A stretch of 64,000 bases of DNA, from positions 11,408,001 to 11,472,000 of the forward strand of contig NC_061154.1 in assembly GCF_905220365.1 (NCBI RefSeq), written 5' to 3'. Positions 36,100-50,800 of this stretch are shown here, one piece after another (position 1 is the first letter of the stretch; every line of letters starts with the position of its first letter). The stretch is from Vanessa cardui (lineage: Eukaryota > Arthropoda > Insecta > Lepidoptera > Nymphalidae). The notes beneath the pieces are model-generated. The model saw only the letters and a program-made list of their open reading frames with translations, was not told the DNA's origin and did not search any database. Made by a program: the position numbers and the translations under genes.

Positions 36100-38780
36100 A
36101 TTATTATACACAAATATAATATACAATTCAATAGCGAATCATTTACATATATGCAATAGAGGTTAAGATAAAATATTTTACATTGCTAATAATTGTAAAT
36201 TAGTCTTTAACTATGTATGTACATCTATGTACATATTGTTAATTAACTCAAATCTATATTATTACTTTGCATAACCAATATAATTGAGTCTGACTGCCTC
36301 TATAAATGATTGATGTACAATTTTATTGTCTCATCTATCTGCATCTGCTGTCAGATTAGAAGTAATACTCTCTACCTATCATACATTATAACATCTAACA
36401 GTCCCAGCTCTCCATTGCTGTACATATTCACCATCCCTAACTATCGACTGGTTCAAGTTTTACTTTGATGTTATCATCTTTTTCATCATCAGCTGATTAG
36501 CGGACAATTTATTATTTATAAACACACACTCATCAACTAGGGCATTTTGTAAACTACTTACCATGTCACCTAAATGTATGGATTAATGTTTTTTCTTTTT
36601 TTTTTCATTAATTTATTATAATGTATTTATTTTCCATTAATGATACAGTATTCTTCTGACTTGTGTTTTTTATATTTAATTTGAAAAAGAAATCTTACAG
36701 TTCTTTAATCTTTTAAGTTTTCTCATAATTAATGAGAATAACAATTGTCAATATGACATCATGCGAAACAATATTTTGGGTTTCGTTCATTTAAAAACCC
36801 AATATTTTTTAATTTCTGGAACTGGCAGGTAATATTTTTCTCTATTATGATATTCTTTTATATATATAATAATATTATATTACTTTAACGAGATATATTT
36901 AATATAGAATATTTTATATTGGTTAATATATTTTTCGAAAGGGTGGTGTAATTGAGAGGAAAGCAAAAAGCAGATAAGATTCAAGTATAATATTTATTAT
37001 GCTAATAATTTTTAAATTGAAAACAATTATAAACTTACAAGTACATAAACTATCGAATGAATCTATTTATCTATAAAATTCTGAGCCTTCATTTGGCAGC
37101 AGAAAATATTTGTTCAACGGTCATGACTCGTTACTTTTTATACTTAATATTTTCCTTTACAAATATACTTTTAGCATACACATAACAGTCATATAATGAT
37201 ATTATGTTCTTTACAATTGTATTACACAAATAATGTAAATAAGATAAGCATTGTGATCAAAATATACACAATGCTTCTATTTTCTTTAAATATAACTAAT
37301 ATATTGACTTTTATTTAATAATAATTTATAATTAATATATCTATCGATTGCGTTTTACTGCAAAGTAAAATGCTCGTTTATACGTTTAAAGACTTATTCT
37401 AAATTACAGTTGTACTTCACTTTGAAATAAGTTTTTTATGCATATATAAATATATCTTTAATGTTCATGTGCAAATATTTTCTATAAAAATATACGCTTT
37501 CAGTAAATAACATTTTTATTTAAAGCCACTAGTTTATCGCTAGATTTGGCTTTGGTGTTAAGTTTGAAGCTATATATTTAAAACATTTTTTAATATATTA
37601 TAGAAAAGGGTTTCTTCCTTAGATAATACCTAAGTAATCAATAAACCTTGTTCAATAATAATGAAAATTTTATATCACAGAACTCTAACATAACTACTCC
37701 TTATCATAAATTCTTATTTGTATTTATTAAAACTAGCTGTGCTTCGCGGTTTCATCCGCGATCATTCAACACACATTTTACTTGCAAAATTGGCTTACCA
37801 AACCCAAGCTCTTTGCTTTATAATAGAAATATAGATACAATAAAAATATATAATTTATAAACATTCATTATTATAATCAAAATGTATATAATATTGAATT
37901 ATTTACATATTCTATGAAAATATATTTTTGTATATATATTGGAATGCTTAATCAAGAAATATTTTGGCATGAGACGGCAAGAGAGAATATATTTTAGACT
38001 GTATGTTAACTTGAACGAGATTTTACTTGAAGCGAGTTATTTATTATATTAACTTATAATATAAAATCACCAATCTATAAACGATTCAATAACGACACTA
38101 GTATATCACTCTCTTGATGATTTTTGGACAACATACACCTATGTATCAGAAGTCAATAGCTCTATTAGATATAGATAAATCATCAATTACCTCGTACGTA
38201 ACGTACTTAAAAAAAACGATATAAAATAATTTGTATACATCATATTTTATAGATTAAAATTAAAAAAAATTTATACTATACAATAGTAAAAAAAAAATAT
38301 TTTTTAAAACATTCAAGTGAGTAAGATCGCTTAGAAATAAAAAACAATTAAGCGTATACAACACTTTATGATGAAACTTATAATTGTACTTCACCGGGAA
38401 ATAATTAGAGATTAGTTAGGTAATTTAAAATGATTGTAACAAATATAGAATATTAATATATGTCGATGATGGGAAAAATCCTTCATATCCCACATGAGCA
38501 AACACGCTAACAGCATGCATATTATTAATAAATTAGCTCCTAATGCTACGCTTAATGCGTTACATTTATATTAAATGATGAAATGCACACGACTATTTTG
38601 TACATCTATATCAAATTAATTACTTACATTAACTATAAACACGATCGTGCAATGCAACTTTGGCATGATAATTGTGCTGTCAATGCCTCTGAAGGACATT
38701 TAACAAAGACATTTATATTTACAAATACTTTATATATTAAATAACTATAATAAGTATCTTCTAATAACTAAATTTCTTTT
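36100..38780. other. 3' flank of period
   Basis: AT-rich. The minus strand carries several AATAAA-like signals (for example about 38038-38044) but I cannot choose a poly(A) site. An interspersed-element start (ACTAGCTGTGCTTCGCGG) lies near 37732; it resembles the common lepidopteran ACTAGCTGTGCCCGCGACTT-type repeat. Confidence 0.4.
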
Positions 38781-38786
38781 GTAACA

Positions 38787-38888
38787 CTACGCATTAAAAG
38801 GTCTGTCTTCCTCGTCCGGAGGGGGGAGGGGTGCGTCCTCTTCATAAATCATTACTAATTTGCTGTACTCTCGCTTTCGCCGGCGAAT
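38787..38888 (-). CDS. per: period exon w26: C-terminus and stop
   Basis: Acceptor TTTTTAG, stop TAG at 38787-38789. Encodes IRRRKREYSKLVMIYEEDAP and LPPPDEEDRPFNA. Confidence 0.88.
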   Translation of the reverse strand: MRRRKREYSKLVMIYEEDAPLPPPDEEDRPFNA

Positions 38889-41800
38889 CTAAAAATCAAA
38901 TCAAATTTTAAATCTTTATATATTTTTATCTTTAGTATAGAAGTAATTATTATTAATTGATGTCAGAATTGTAACAATTCAGTGCAAATATTTTTCACAT
39001 CAAAATTAAAAAGCCTCAATTAAGTTATTGAATTTTATTTTCAACTTGCAATACTAGATGTGAGTGTTTACCTTTGTTTTTGTGGTGACATATGATTCTT
39101 CACCAGAACTGCTGGAACTGGTGATGCCCTCTTCAAGAGTTAGTTTAGCAGCAACTCCTTGTAGCTGAAGATCCAAGTACAACTGACCAAGTTGTTCGTT
39201 TACTAATGAAGGCTGAAAGATTTGAAAATACATAAATAAGTAAAATTATAACAAAGCTGAAGTTAAGTTAATAAGTGAACTAAGAAGAGATAGTTTAAGG
39301 TCTTTTCTAACAAGAAATAAAAAAATGTCTCATAATTTTAGTGTCTATGGGAGGAGGTAGCTTTAACATCGACTAGATTTACAGGTCTACTTTCTAATCT
39401 GTTTCCATATAGGTAAAAGTAAAGTAATGGCCTGTACATGTCCAAATTTTTAGGTATCAAGGTGATTTCAACAAGTTTGGTGGATAGGCTGTGACACACA
39501 CAGGCTTCTACATGATGTTTTCCGTCATGTGCAAGAAAATTCCGATCAAAAATCCAAGCATAAGTACAAATTAACCTAGTGAAAATTCAGTAGTACATAT
39601 CCAAATTTTACCCTGCAATCTTAGACTACGAACTGATTGATCTCGTCGTATCTTGTATGGGAAATTTTAATTGTTTCATAAAGCAGTAAAATCACATAAA
39701 CGGTGCCCTCGCAGGTACTTACTTGTTCTAACTTTTCTAACTTTTTCTTATCACAACTCAGGACTTCATCCATGTCTTTGGTGAGTATTTGATATTTGTA
39801 AATAAGTTCCGAAGTGACACGTACCTAGAAAAAAATTAAATTATAATAAATAATACGCTACGATATATGTCTTCGTATTGATAAGCAAGCTTTGATCACT
39901 GATCATTGATGAGTGACAAGGACGGAACATAAAGCAAGACCTCAGAATATGGAGAATATGGAGTTATATTATTTAATACAATTCATAGTATGCGTTCAAT
40001 TTTATTGACCAAATTTAGACTGGTTTCTTAAGGTAGTTAATTTATTAACCTTCATTAAAGTAACACTGTTTTTTTTTTAAATTTTAAAACGCTATTTATG
40101 TAAATGGTAGTACTCGTAATGGTGAATTATCGTAGCCCACAGTTAAGGTACCACGAGCCCAAAGTCTACCGCCAAACATCCATACTTTGTAATTCTGTGA
40201 TCGAAAATTGCGAGAGTTATAACACACATCTCATGTCTCGGCGTTGACAGCGCATTGACATTGTAAGAAATTTTATATATATTTCTTACTAAGCCAATGT
40301 CTGTGGTCCGAGGTGACCACTTACCATCAAATGGTCCGTATTCCCGACTGGATTTGGGTTCTAAATAAAAAAATTGACTTCATAAATATCTATACTTACA
40401 ATACAAACAATTTCATAACATTAAAAAACAAAGTTCAAGAATCATTCAAGTTTCAACTTAATTAATTTTATATACTATATAAGTAACTTAATAATGGTGA
40501 ATTTACTTGTAAAATCAGAAGGTTTGTAAATAAGGCGGCAGATTTGCCGTCGTTATGTTATAGGGACCATTTAGATTATTTCCTTTGTAATAGAGGGGAA
40601 AGTATAAACAGGAAAAAATACTAGATTTCTTGTGTTTGTCAGAAAGTATTATTTTGGGAGTTAGCGTGGCATAAACAGTTTATACTTGAAAAATTTAAGT
40701 CTGCCACTGTACTTGACAACAAATTAATTATGTAGCTATAAATACCTCAGATTATAAAACAAAAGGCAGAAGAAGCTCACGGAACATTACAGTGAAGCAA
40801 AAAAAGCGAAAACAAAATCAAAAGCGAATACAATCTTTGGGGTGCAAGGGTTACGCTCGTGCTTACAAGATGTCTTAGTGTGCGTGAGGTGACTAAAGTA
40901 TAGGACATCAAAAAAAAAGAAAAAGAAGATCCAAATAGATTATAGTCGTTGCACGCCGATAAATGTACAGAGGCGCATCTTAGTGAGTGAAGACATAGAA
41001 TATAAGAATAAATATTATTATTAAAACGTCAAAATTTCTATCACTTTATTAATTAATTAAGCCGTCTTGTGTATTTGTAAAAACTGTTCGCAGGCATTAG
41101 AAAACGATGATGGAATGTCATTTCATATTTGAGTGTTAATTGAAACTAATTAATTTTATTTTGATTTGTTACTGATGGCTTGGAGCACAAAACCTCAATG
41201 TATATTCAGGTGTTGCCAGATTACACTGAAATATTTTTCGTACTAGTAAAACCATGTGGTTTTTTTCGGTGCCCCGGTAGCCTCCTTAGACGTACAATGA
41301 AACACGTATTTCTACAGCTGTCACGCACTTATGGTAAATGTCTAATAAAGCAACGATTGTGCGTGGCACTACATCTGTCTATTATCATGATCTAAGTAAT
41401 AATAACATATTTTTACGCAAAGCCACGCATTGAGATGCAGCGCCATCTAGCTCTAAGTTATAACAATGTGACAACTATATAAAACCCTCAAAAATACATA
41501 CGTATGTCAAACGTAAATATAATTAGATTATTAGAATTATCAGTTCCAGTAGTAGATGATAAATGTTTCATTGTAATATGTATATATACCTAATGTTACA
41601 AGTCTGTCACTGGAATTGAATGTATTTAATGATCCTAATAATTATACCATAGTGTGACTCACTTGTTTCATCCATGGTGGTTCAATATTCCTTCTATGCG
41701 AGATCTTTTCCTTTGTCTCATTATTTAACATTTCATAACTCTGAAATGACATTGCATCCCCACTTTGATTTGGTTTTCGCCAGTACTGCAACATTTTTTT

Positions 41801-44800
41801 CGTATTAAATAGCTAGCTACACGCGTGGCTTTACCCGCCCGATACTTATGAAATTTGCACACCTTTGCGACGTTGAAGTGGGTTGAATGAAATCATTAAA
41901 TCGTAAGAGATTGTTATTGGCACTTGCGATAGACCTATATTCCAGCATAGTACCACCAAAGTAACGTATTCGGATACTTTATACGAAATAAAATTAAAAA
42001 TAAATAATATTGTAAAATCTTTACACAGATTATAAATAATTCTCACTTTTCCATCTCCATTATTGGTATTTTTTCCATCGCTTTCCTCGTTACTACCAGA
42101 ATCAGTCTTGAAGAATGATGAATAAAACGACGAGTAACTGGACTCTTCGTCTGTTTTGTCGTTCGTACCGTCACTGTTGCCCAGTCGCAGCTTCCTCTTA
42201 TTACGGTTCTCAATGATAGCTTCCGTGCTCTATAAGTTAATTTACATACTTTGATTATTACGGGGTATTCATGTTATATATTCTTAATTAAATTATTTAA
42301 ATTTTGGTTTATTGTATATCATAAGTAGTAAAAAATATGAAAGGAAACTTTGACTGATATTTCCAAGGATTAAAGTTATTTAGTAAGCATGTCACATTAT
42401 GCCATGGATGTTGACGTATGATAACTGCCAAAGGAAAAAACGACGTATTTGCTGAAAATGGTAAACGAGAGAAAAAAAATGGCTAGTTGACTAGTGTCAA
42501 AATACGTGAACATTGACCGAAGATTGTGATTTCAAACACCGTTTGTGCCAATTTTGCGTTTATACTCATTTTAACGATGAGTGAAAGTATCGTGACGAAA
42601 TCCACGTGTGATTGATTGCTCGATGTATCCTCTAAAACATTTTATCAGTTTTTATTAGTATTGAAACACACTCATTTCGAATAGAGGAAGCTTAAGCCAA
42701 TACATATTTTGCAAATTATATTCTTGACCTTCTTAAATTGACTCAGACTTAACACGCCGACAAAATTCGTCTGCTGTTGTTTTAACGTGATAATAAACTA
42801 AAATTGCAATGCTCTACAAAATGAAAATATGTATCTTGCTTCAAGCACTACTTACAAGCGTGGCTCGCACTTCAGGATTGAAGAAAACAAGCGAAGTGAT
42901 GCATATAAAATAGTATGCAGACCAAGCTAGAATGTTCGCATGACTAAACTGTTATGTTTATCCAAAACTACTGTAATCTACTATATCTATCTATATATGT
43001 ACTATACCGTTACTTATTGTTACTACAAAAATATAACTATTCGTATTTTTGGTACAGATTTATTATATTATTAAGCAAGATGATTAATCCCGAGATTTTC
43101 ATTCTTTTGTTATTCCAATAGATGACTAATTACCACTTATGAATGTCTATTATCACTTAAATTTACGTTAATTGTTATAAGCAAAAACAAGAAACCCATT
43201 CCATGTCTAAATGCATATAATTTTTCATCGAAACGTAGTTTTCTGTCATCCAACTCAATTTATGAGAAAACACATATCATTTAACATATAGTTGCATTAA
43301 ACACTATTCACGTAAATACTTATTATTCCTTTGGAGGTTTAAAGAAATTAAAAGATTTCCACGCAATATTATCTATCGTTTTTACATCATAAAACAATGG
43401 GTTTTCAGTCACTAGTTTCCCCGCACAATTCTTACTACCTTATGATATCTACGTATACATCACGCAATCATTAATAACCAATGACCACAAAAAAGATAAA
43501 TCGTTTTGTTATGCTACGCGAATATTTTTTACTAAATATAATTTTCTCGAAAGACTCGTTTCTCTGTTAAGAAATTACATAAAATATTGCAAATGCAGAA
43601 CAAATTTGATGAATGGTAAATAAGACATTCGTACCCGAATCGAGGCCTCGGCGGAAGAGATACTGACATCACATGCTTGAAATATTTTTTTTTCGATTAT
43701 CTTCTCCCTCTTCCTTGTAAGGTAATTGAATGATTTGCCAGTCTTCGGTAGTAAAGTCAATCTACACGCCTGCGATGTTTCATTGTGAGTATGGTTGTGA
43801 TAGTTGTAGTAGCTAACATACTTAGGCTTAGGACATATGAAGTTAGACAAAGAAATTAAACTGATTAATGAATAACACAGTTGTAAGCAGCTAATGTGAT
43901 GATTGACAGATATGTAGATTTGATAATTTGATATATTAATAAATAAATATTTTTTATAACATAAAAATATACATAAGCATAATAAAATAAATGGTTCGTA
44001 ATTATTTAATTAAATGCATTTACATTGCATTCGAAATTTGTTTACCTCGAATTTAGGACTTTTGTACCTTAGTTATGTATATAGAAGTATATAAGTTTTA
44101 TTACGTTATTACGTTTTAATCATATTGTTAATATTATTTTTCCATTTCCATACTATCTTTATGGACGACTAACGAATTTATGTAAAACTAAGTTTAGGTA
44201 AGATAAGAGTTACATGGTTAATTATTTACAAATAACATATAACCCAAGACCCAATTTTGTAAAAAGTTTTAGCAAAATAAGCTGACGAAGATCAGTCACC
44301 GATAAAGCTAAGCAAAAATGTCTTTGAACTTATCTCTTGAAATTGCTATAATTTAAATTAATCATCGAAATAACCAGCACTAGAAAAACGAAATATAACC
44401 GAATGCTTTATTATTTTTAGGATGTTGAAATAAAAATTCAACACCATTGCACGACGAGAAAGTGCTGAAAAAAATTGAGCATCAATTCGATCAATAAAAG
44501 ATTAATTAATGTACGATTCAATGACATTATATTAAAATTTAACTTTTTTTTTAATGTTGCCATATGTTACCTTTAGTTACCTTTTTGAAATGGTCCTTAA
44601 TAAAACTGTCGAATGAATAATAATATATTGCCTCGAATATAATAATGCATCTTCTATTCTGATCCTAGCCATGATTTCTATTATTGACACTAAGTTCCAT
44701 GTAAAATTAGAAATTTTAAATACGTAATATTGTTTTAAAAAACAGCTACCTGATACTAATAAAGTCTAAATACTTAAGTACGTATAAATATACTAAAACT

Positions 44801-47800
44801 CAAATGAAATGTAATAAAACTATGTATCCGAATCAAAGATATAATGTGAATATGATATATTTTAATTAACATAGTTTTAATTTTTTTTTGCGTCACAGGA
44901 TATACGACAAAGCACTGTGCGACAAATTATATATTATTATATTGTGAATGATTGTAATTCGACGAGTATTTGTTTAACATTTAATACTCAATAGTTAATT
45001 TATTTTATTTTAAACACTATACAAAATCTATCCAGATTCACATGTTAGTGTGTTTCGTAGTTCTTTCTTTTTTTGATCTATGATGTTGATGTAAGTTCCA
45101 TAGTGAAGCATCGCCCATCTTGGAACCAGCTTTTGTTTTAAGGCCAGCTTTTGTAAGCTTTTTGTATAGACCTGTCTGCTGATACAAACAAGCAAATACA
45201 ATATTCGTTTTCACTTTAATTCAATATATTCACATAAATAAACGCACTAGACAAAGAGGCTTGGATGGCAACTAATTAAACAACCTCGTTTGAGTCAAAC
45301 TCTTTAATCAAAAGATTTATCTGTATATTTTTCTCTGTATATTCTCAGCTGTATATAGCATTGTGATAATCATACAATCGACGAATTCAAATTAATTTAA
45401 GTAAATATTATCATGAAGTTCAATAAACATCTAGTAAACCTAGTAGCAGAGACTTTACGTTATGCGCATGCGCCGTTAATACATACACCAAACCGATATA
45501 TGTTTATTTAATTTAACTATCTTATTGTTAATTTCTAATGTAATCGATTACCAGAATAAGACCTCGATAAACTCTATTGAGATTATTTATTTTACTTTTA
45601 ATTTAAATCTGTAAATTGTTCGATATAAAAAATTTAAACGATGAAATAAAAAGATCAGAGGAGTAACTTTGTCTAATATCAGAATTTGTGTTTTAGCCTT
45701 AAAGCAATGTTTGTCCTTTCCGAGATTTATGTTTTATATACTATTGATAACACACCCATAATATTTATATAGACAGCTATAAATATATAATATATCCCAA
45801 ATAAGAAATGTCAGGGTACAAGATAGAAATTTAATACGGAGCAGTAAAAGCATAATAATTAGATATGCTTAAGATACAGGCATATGTACGGTGTATATAT
45901 AATAATATATCTACAAATATAGCAAGTGTATATTGTCTGGGAAGTGTGCTTTTATTGGCTGGGAATATTATTTTAGTTTGGTCTTTATGTATTTTATTTG
46001 ATATACTTTTATTAATTCCTCTATCATACATATCCATAGGAAGTATGATATATTTATTATGTGTATGGTAGAAGAAACGTCATAAATATAAACAATATAT
46101 GTGTCATAAAGTAAAAACTGTATAGAAAGCTTTTTGTCCCTTCTTAAAAACCTTTTTCATTTAAACTATAATCATAATAATGATGATGAATTCTTGATAA
46201 ACCCTAATCATATTAGTAATTATAAAAGTCCTTACCTCTTCATAGTTTTGTGTTGAAATTCCTAAAGAATGCATGTTCGGTATTTGTGGAACAAAACTTT
46301 GTTGCAGGGTATATGAAATCTGTGGGTCGATAGACGAATACATGAAAGGAGGTGCGTAGACGGCCTGTCCGAACATCAAATAAGGCACTGCAACAAACAA
46401 GGACAACTATCATATCAACTTCTTAATATTAATCATTTATGTAACTGTCAGTTTATATAATTTAGGTCAACGAATGGTAATGTCTATCACCAATGCGCCA
46501 TTAATCTTTAGAACTAAGATGATACGGGCCTTGTACCTGTAGTTATACTGACTCACTCACACATAGAATCGTATAGTGTGGGTAGGAAGTAACCCCAAAT
46601 TTAACCATCAACGCGACGTTTTGGATATATGGCCCAGAACGTTAGGAAGCCGCTTACATACCCAATTTTGTACATTAGTAATATATAGCCTAGAGTATTA
46701 TGCGAAAAAGGCTTTTGTTTGATTGGCTTGGTTCAAGAACCTGCTTGATGTTGCCTTAAGTGGTTACCACCAACCTAACCTAACCTAACCACTGGAGCCT
46801 ACAAGAAGATCTCCCACTAAGTAAGTACTAGTTATTAGGCGCCTGCTCATCGGTTTTTAACGTGAGCGACGTTACGTTGAGCGAAATAATTTATAACATA
46901 ACTTAACATTGAGCCATCAAATGCAAAAACGTAAAATAGGTACATCTTTAAAAAAAATATATGCCATATTATGCCACTTATACATAATTTAAAAACATTA
47001 CTTTTAACAGCAATACTACACATAAAGACTTGTGTGCCCAAAAACCTAAAACTGATAACCAAAACTATGTATTAAGAGCTATTGATATAGGTTCCTTTAA
47101 CACCACACAACAAAACATTTTCTCGATATCAGTTTTACTTTTAATTTCTATACGACATTAAAATATGCGATACCTACGAGCAAGCTACTGTCAAACACGT
47201 GTGACGTAAAACATAATATTATTGATAGTCTTACACGTGTAACGTATAAATATTATTTACTTACTTTGGTGCGGTTGGTACGGAGCTGTAACGTGAGGGC
47301 TTGGTCTTGGTGAAGGAGAAGTCGAAGTACATTTAGCGTTCATTTTAAACAGTACTTCAGGCTCATTTCTGTGTCCTTGGTAATGAGTACCACCCATACT
47401 TGTATGTGGTGTCATACGATCTGAAACCGTAAAAAAAACATTAAATAAATCCATATACTGTTTGTAATGGCGACAAAGATAACAATTTTAAGAAAGTATT
47501 TATTATTTTTAAAAAAACGTGGTCTCTATGGTACTTTAGCTAAGATTCATATTAAAGTTAATATATATGAAAACGACTGTGAAATATAAAATAAATATGC
47601 AACATTAAAAATTATAGTCATAACGTAAAAAGATTTCACGGATTGGTCACACATAAAAGAGCAAAAACTTTAAATTATGGTAACAGGACCAATATGGCAT
47701 TTTCATGTGATTAATTTGTGTTTTATTGAAGAAAAGTATCGTTAGGAAATCTGCATGTGTATCAACAATAATGCAACCTATGTATCTACCGATTCGTTTT

Positions 47801-50800
47801 GTAGCTACGAAGTATAATAATCTCCAAAACTTCTTCAAAAAGTGAGGAAGCCTTCTAAACATTTCACGAGTTTACGAAGTATAGAATAGAACCGCAGAAT
47901 TTAACTTATATATATGTATTAATTAAAAACAAAACTAACTTGGATGTCCCTGCATATGAGATGACGTTCGGCTTAAGTGATATTCCTGTGAAGTCATAGT
48001 AGCGTGGTGAATCGGCGCTGGAGTATAAAACATCGGAATGACTCCTGAAATAATATTATCAAATTATATGATATGCAAGCAAGCAAGTGTTTGGAATCTT
48101 TAACTTTATTTTGGATTTATTATACCAATAGAAATAGTTGCCTATCGCGCCATTCGACGCTATTCGACGCTATTCGTCGCTATAGATTCACGCGTCAGTG
48201 ACATGTCAAATTGACAAATATATAAGGTTATATGATATTACACGTTATTACGTTTGTGTAAAGATCATATCCACATAAGAAATAAATATTGATTCGATTG
48301 ATGAGTCGAGATGGCCCAGTGGTTAGAAAGCGTGCGTTTTAACCGATGATTGCGGGTTCAAACCCAGGCAAGCACCGCTGATTCATGTGCTTAATTTATC
48401 ATTATAATTCATCTCGTGCTCAGCGGTGAAGGAAAAAATCGTGAGGAAACCTGCATGTGTCCAATTTCATAGAAATTCTGCTACATGTGCATTCCACCAA
48501 CCCGCATTGGAACAGCGTGGTGGAATATGTTCCAAACCTTCTCCTCAAAGGGAGAGGAGGCCTTATCTCAGCAGTGGGAATTTACAGGCTGTTGTTGTTG
48601 TAATTGATTGATGCTGCATCTAAGTTGTGTCGTACTATAAATATTTATATTTGAATAAACAGTAACACTCGCCAGCGAATCGTCGCGTTCATTTTAAATA
48701 TTTTTTAGGCATATCTAATCCTATGACATGGTTTTGTTTACTGATAAAATACAACATCTGTGTTATTTTGTTAATTATTAAATTGTGTATTTTAATGATC
48801 CTAAGAACTGAGCTACAGCTATTTCTCTACTCACCCATTGTCGGCGTGGTCTGGGTATTTGCGGCCCTCGCTATCTGCTTCTGTCTCATTAACCTCGCAG
48901 ACGAACATCTGTGTTTGTGCGCAGTCCCTTCTTCTAACTGCTTAGACGAACGCTTTACACCTTGTGCCTGAAAATCAAAATAAACTTTATTCAAGTGGGC
49001 ATTTACAAGCACTTTTGAATCGTAATTTAACAATTAAGTAAAGCTACCACCGTTTCGGAAAGTAGATTCTACCGAGAAGAACCGGCAAGAAACTCAGTAG
49101 TTACTCTTTTTCAACATTTAAAAAAATACCGTCATGTTAGTTAATATAATTATTTAAATTAATATATGCTGCCTGGAAGTCAACAGGTATTAATTCCACG
49201 CCTTTCTATCATCTACAAAATCTTGTATATCGAATAATACCCCTTTTTTTAATAAGAGTACAATCATATTATTTATATTTTCTTAGTGTCAATCGTAAAG
49301 TTTTAACGAAGTGGAAAAGAGACAAGACAACATCCCTTACTTTGACAAAGTTGTATCAACTTCTAATATGACTATGAAGGTTAAGTCCATAAGGTCTTAA
49401 TTTAAACTCAAATAGTAAAACCATATTACCTTTTGTTCTGAATTTTCGAGGATCGATTGTTGTATGTAGGCGTTACATCTTGCTAGATGTTCCTTTTTTT
49501 TCTGTTTCATTTCATTCGATATTTTCTCCTTCTCGATTTTGCTATACGTCCGGTTTTCACGGTGCATCTTGACCAACTCTTTTTCCATTTCTGAGTTATG
49601 CCTGCAATATAACCCACAGTAATAAAAAAATGCTAAAAGCCAAATAGAAAAATATTGTGTATTTGTAGTTATAACAGTCCTTAACTTAATAAATTATCTC
49701 AGCAAATCATATTGGCAACACTGAATTAATAAAATAATTTTATAGAGACACAATTAATAATATTAGAGGGCAATGTTTGCTATGTTTTTAGTATCACAAA
49801 GTGGAAAAAAGAAACGACATCTTTTCTATTTATCTTTTCCAAAAATTCACCATAACGATATAGTTAGTACAACAGTTAGGAAATCAATCACCCTAATATT
49901 TCCCACCCGTATCACTATTGCTTTCTAGCATTAGCAAAGATATATAGCAAATTCATTTTTTCTTCTTGCAGGAATTCTTCAAAGAGATCTCAATAAAATT
50001 CCATTACAATAAATTAATTTTAGACTTATTATATTTTAATCAAGGGATTTTCATCAATCAACACGTGAAAGTTGAAATCATTTTTTCCACAATTGTTATG
50101 TTATGTTTGGGATGGGAATTTACAGGCTGTTGTTGTTGTTATGTTATGTTTAGTGAATGAAGGTAAATAAACGAACTTGCTAAGCAGGGACTCAGTTAAC
50201 CGGACCGCTTGGTAGTCGCCCAAGGGATGACTGTATTGCGTCATAAGGAGCGAATTCGCCCCAAACAAGTTTCCTTTCTCGCCAAATTCATCGATTTCTT
50301 GTTCTATTGGCGACACGCATTTACTGAAATAAATAAACAATATTACTTTTCAATACAAATATTCGAAATAATTATGACTACTTACTTTAAATATATTAAG
50401 AAATATTATAAATGGCATATTCCCGTTGATTAAACTGTTAATTTCAAGAGATATATTACCTCCCCCCCCTCCTTTTTAAAACTGTGCCACATATGGTAAG
50501 CATGCATATATGCGTTTTTCGACGATATAATTATTAATAGATGTGATGAAAAACAAATTACAAACCTTCTATTTTCAGCAGCTTCCCTTAATTCTAGTTT
50601 GTTATCATCCAGAGGATACTCTTCATAAGGTTGGTGACTATCGAAATACCTGCAGACAAAGATATGAACCTATTAAAAGCATGTTAACAAATAATAATGT
50701 CTGTATGGGGACATTCAGAAAAAATGTATGTCATAAATATTAGATTATTTTTATTTTATTAGCGAAATTGGGACGTAGACATTAGTGGAAATAAAGCAAA

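Larger units (their letters stand above)
39830..41660. other. period intron between w24 and w23
   Basis: Holds an inverted family M copy (40150-40345, CACTTACCATCAAATGGTCC) and a TGTCTTAGTGTGC-family repeat (40730-41000). Plus-strand frames here (such as 41180-41395) are unsupported. Confidence 0.45.

Noticed and set aside
42603..42608. CACGTG as a clock E-box in a period intron
   Set aside because: It sits in a decayed SINE at the position of the usual CATGTG, so it most likely arose by mutation. The CACGTG at 14123-14128 has the same explanation.
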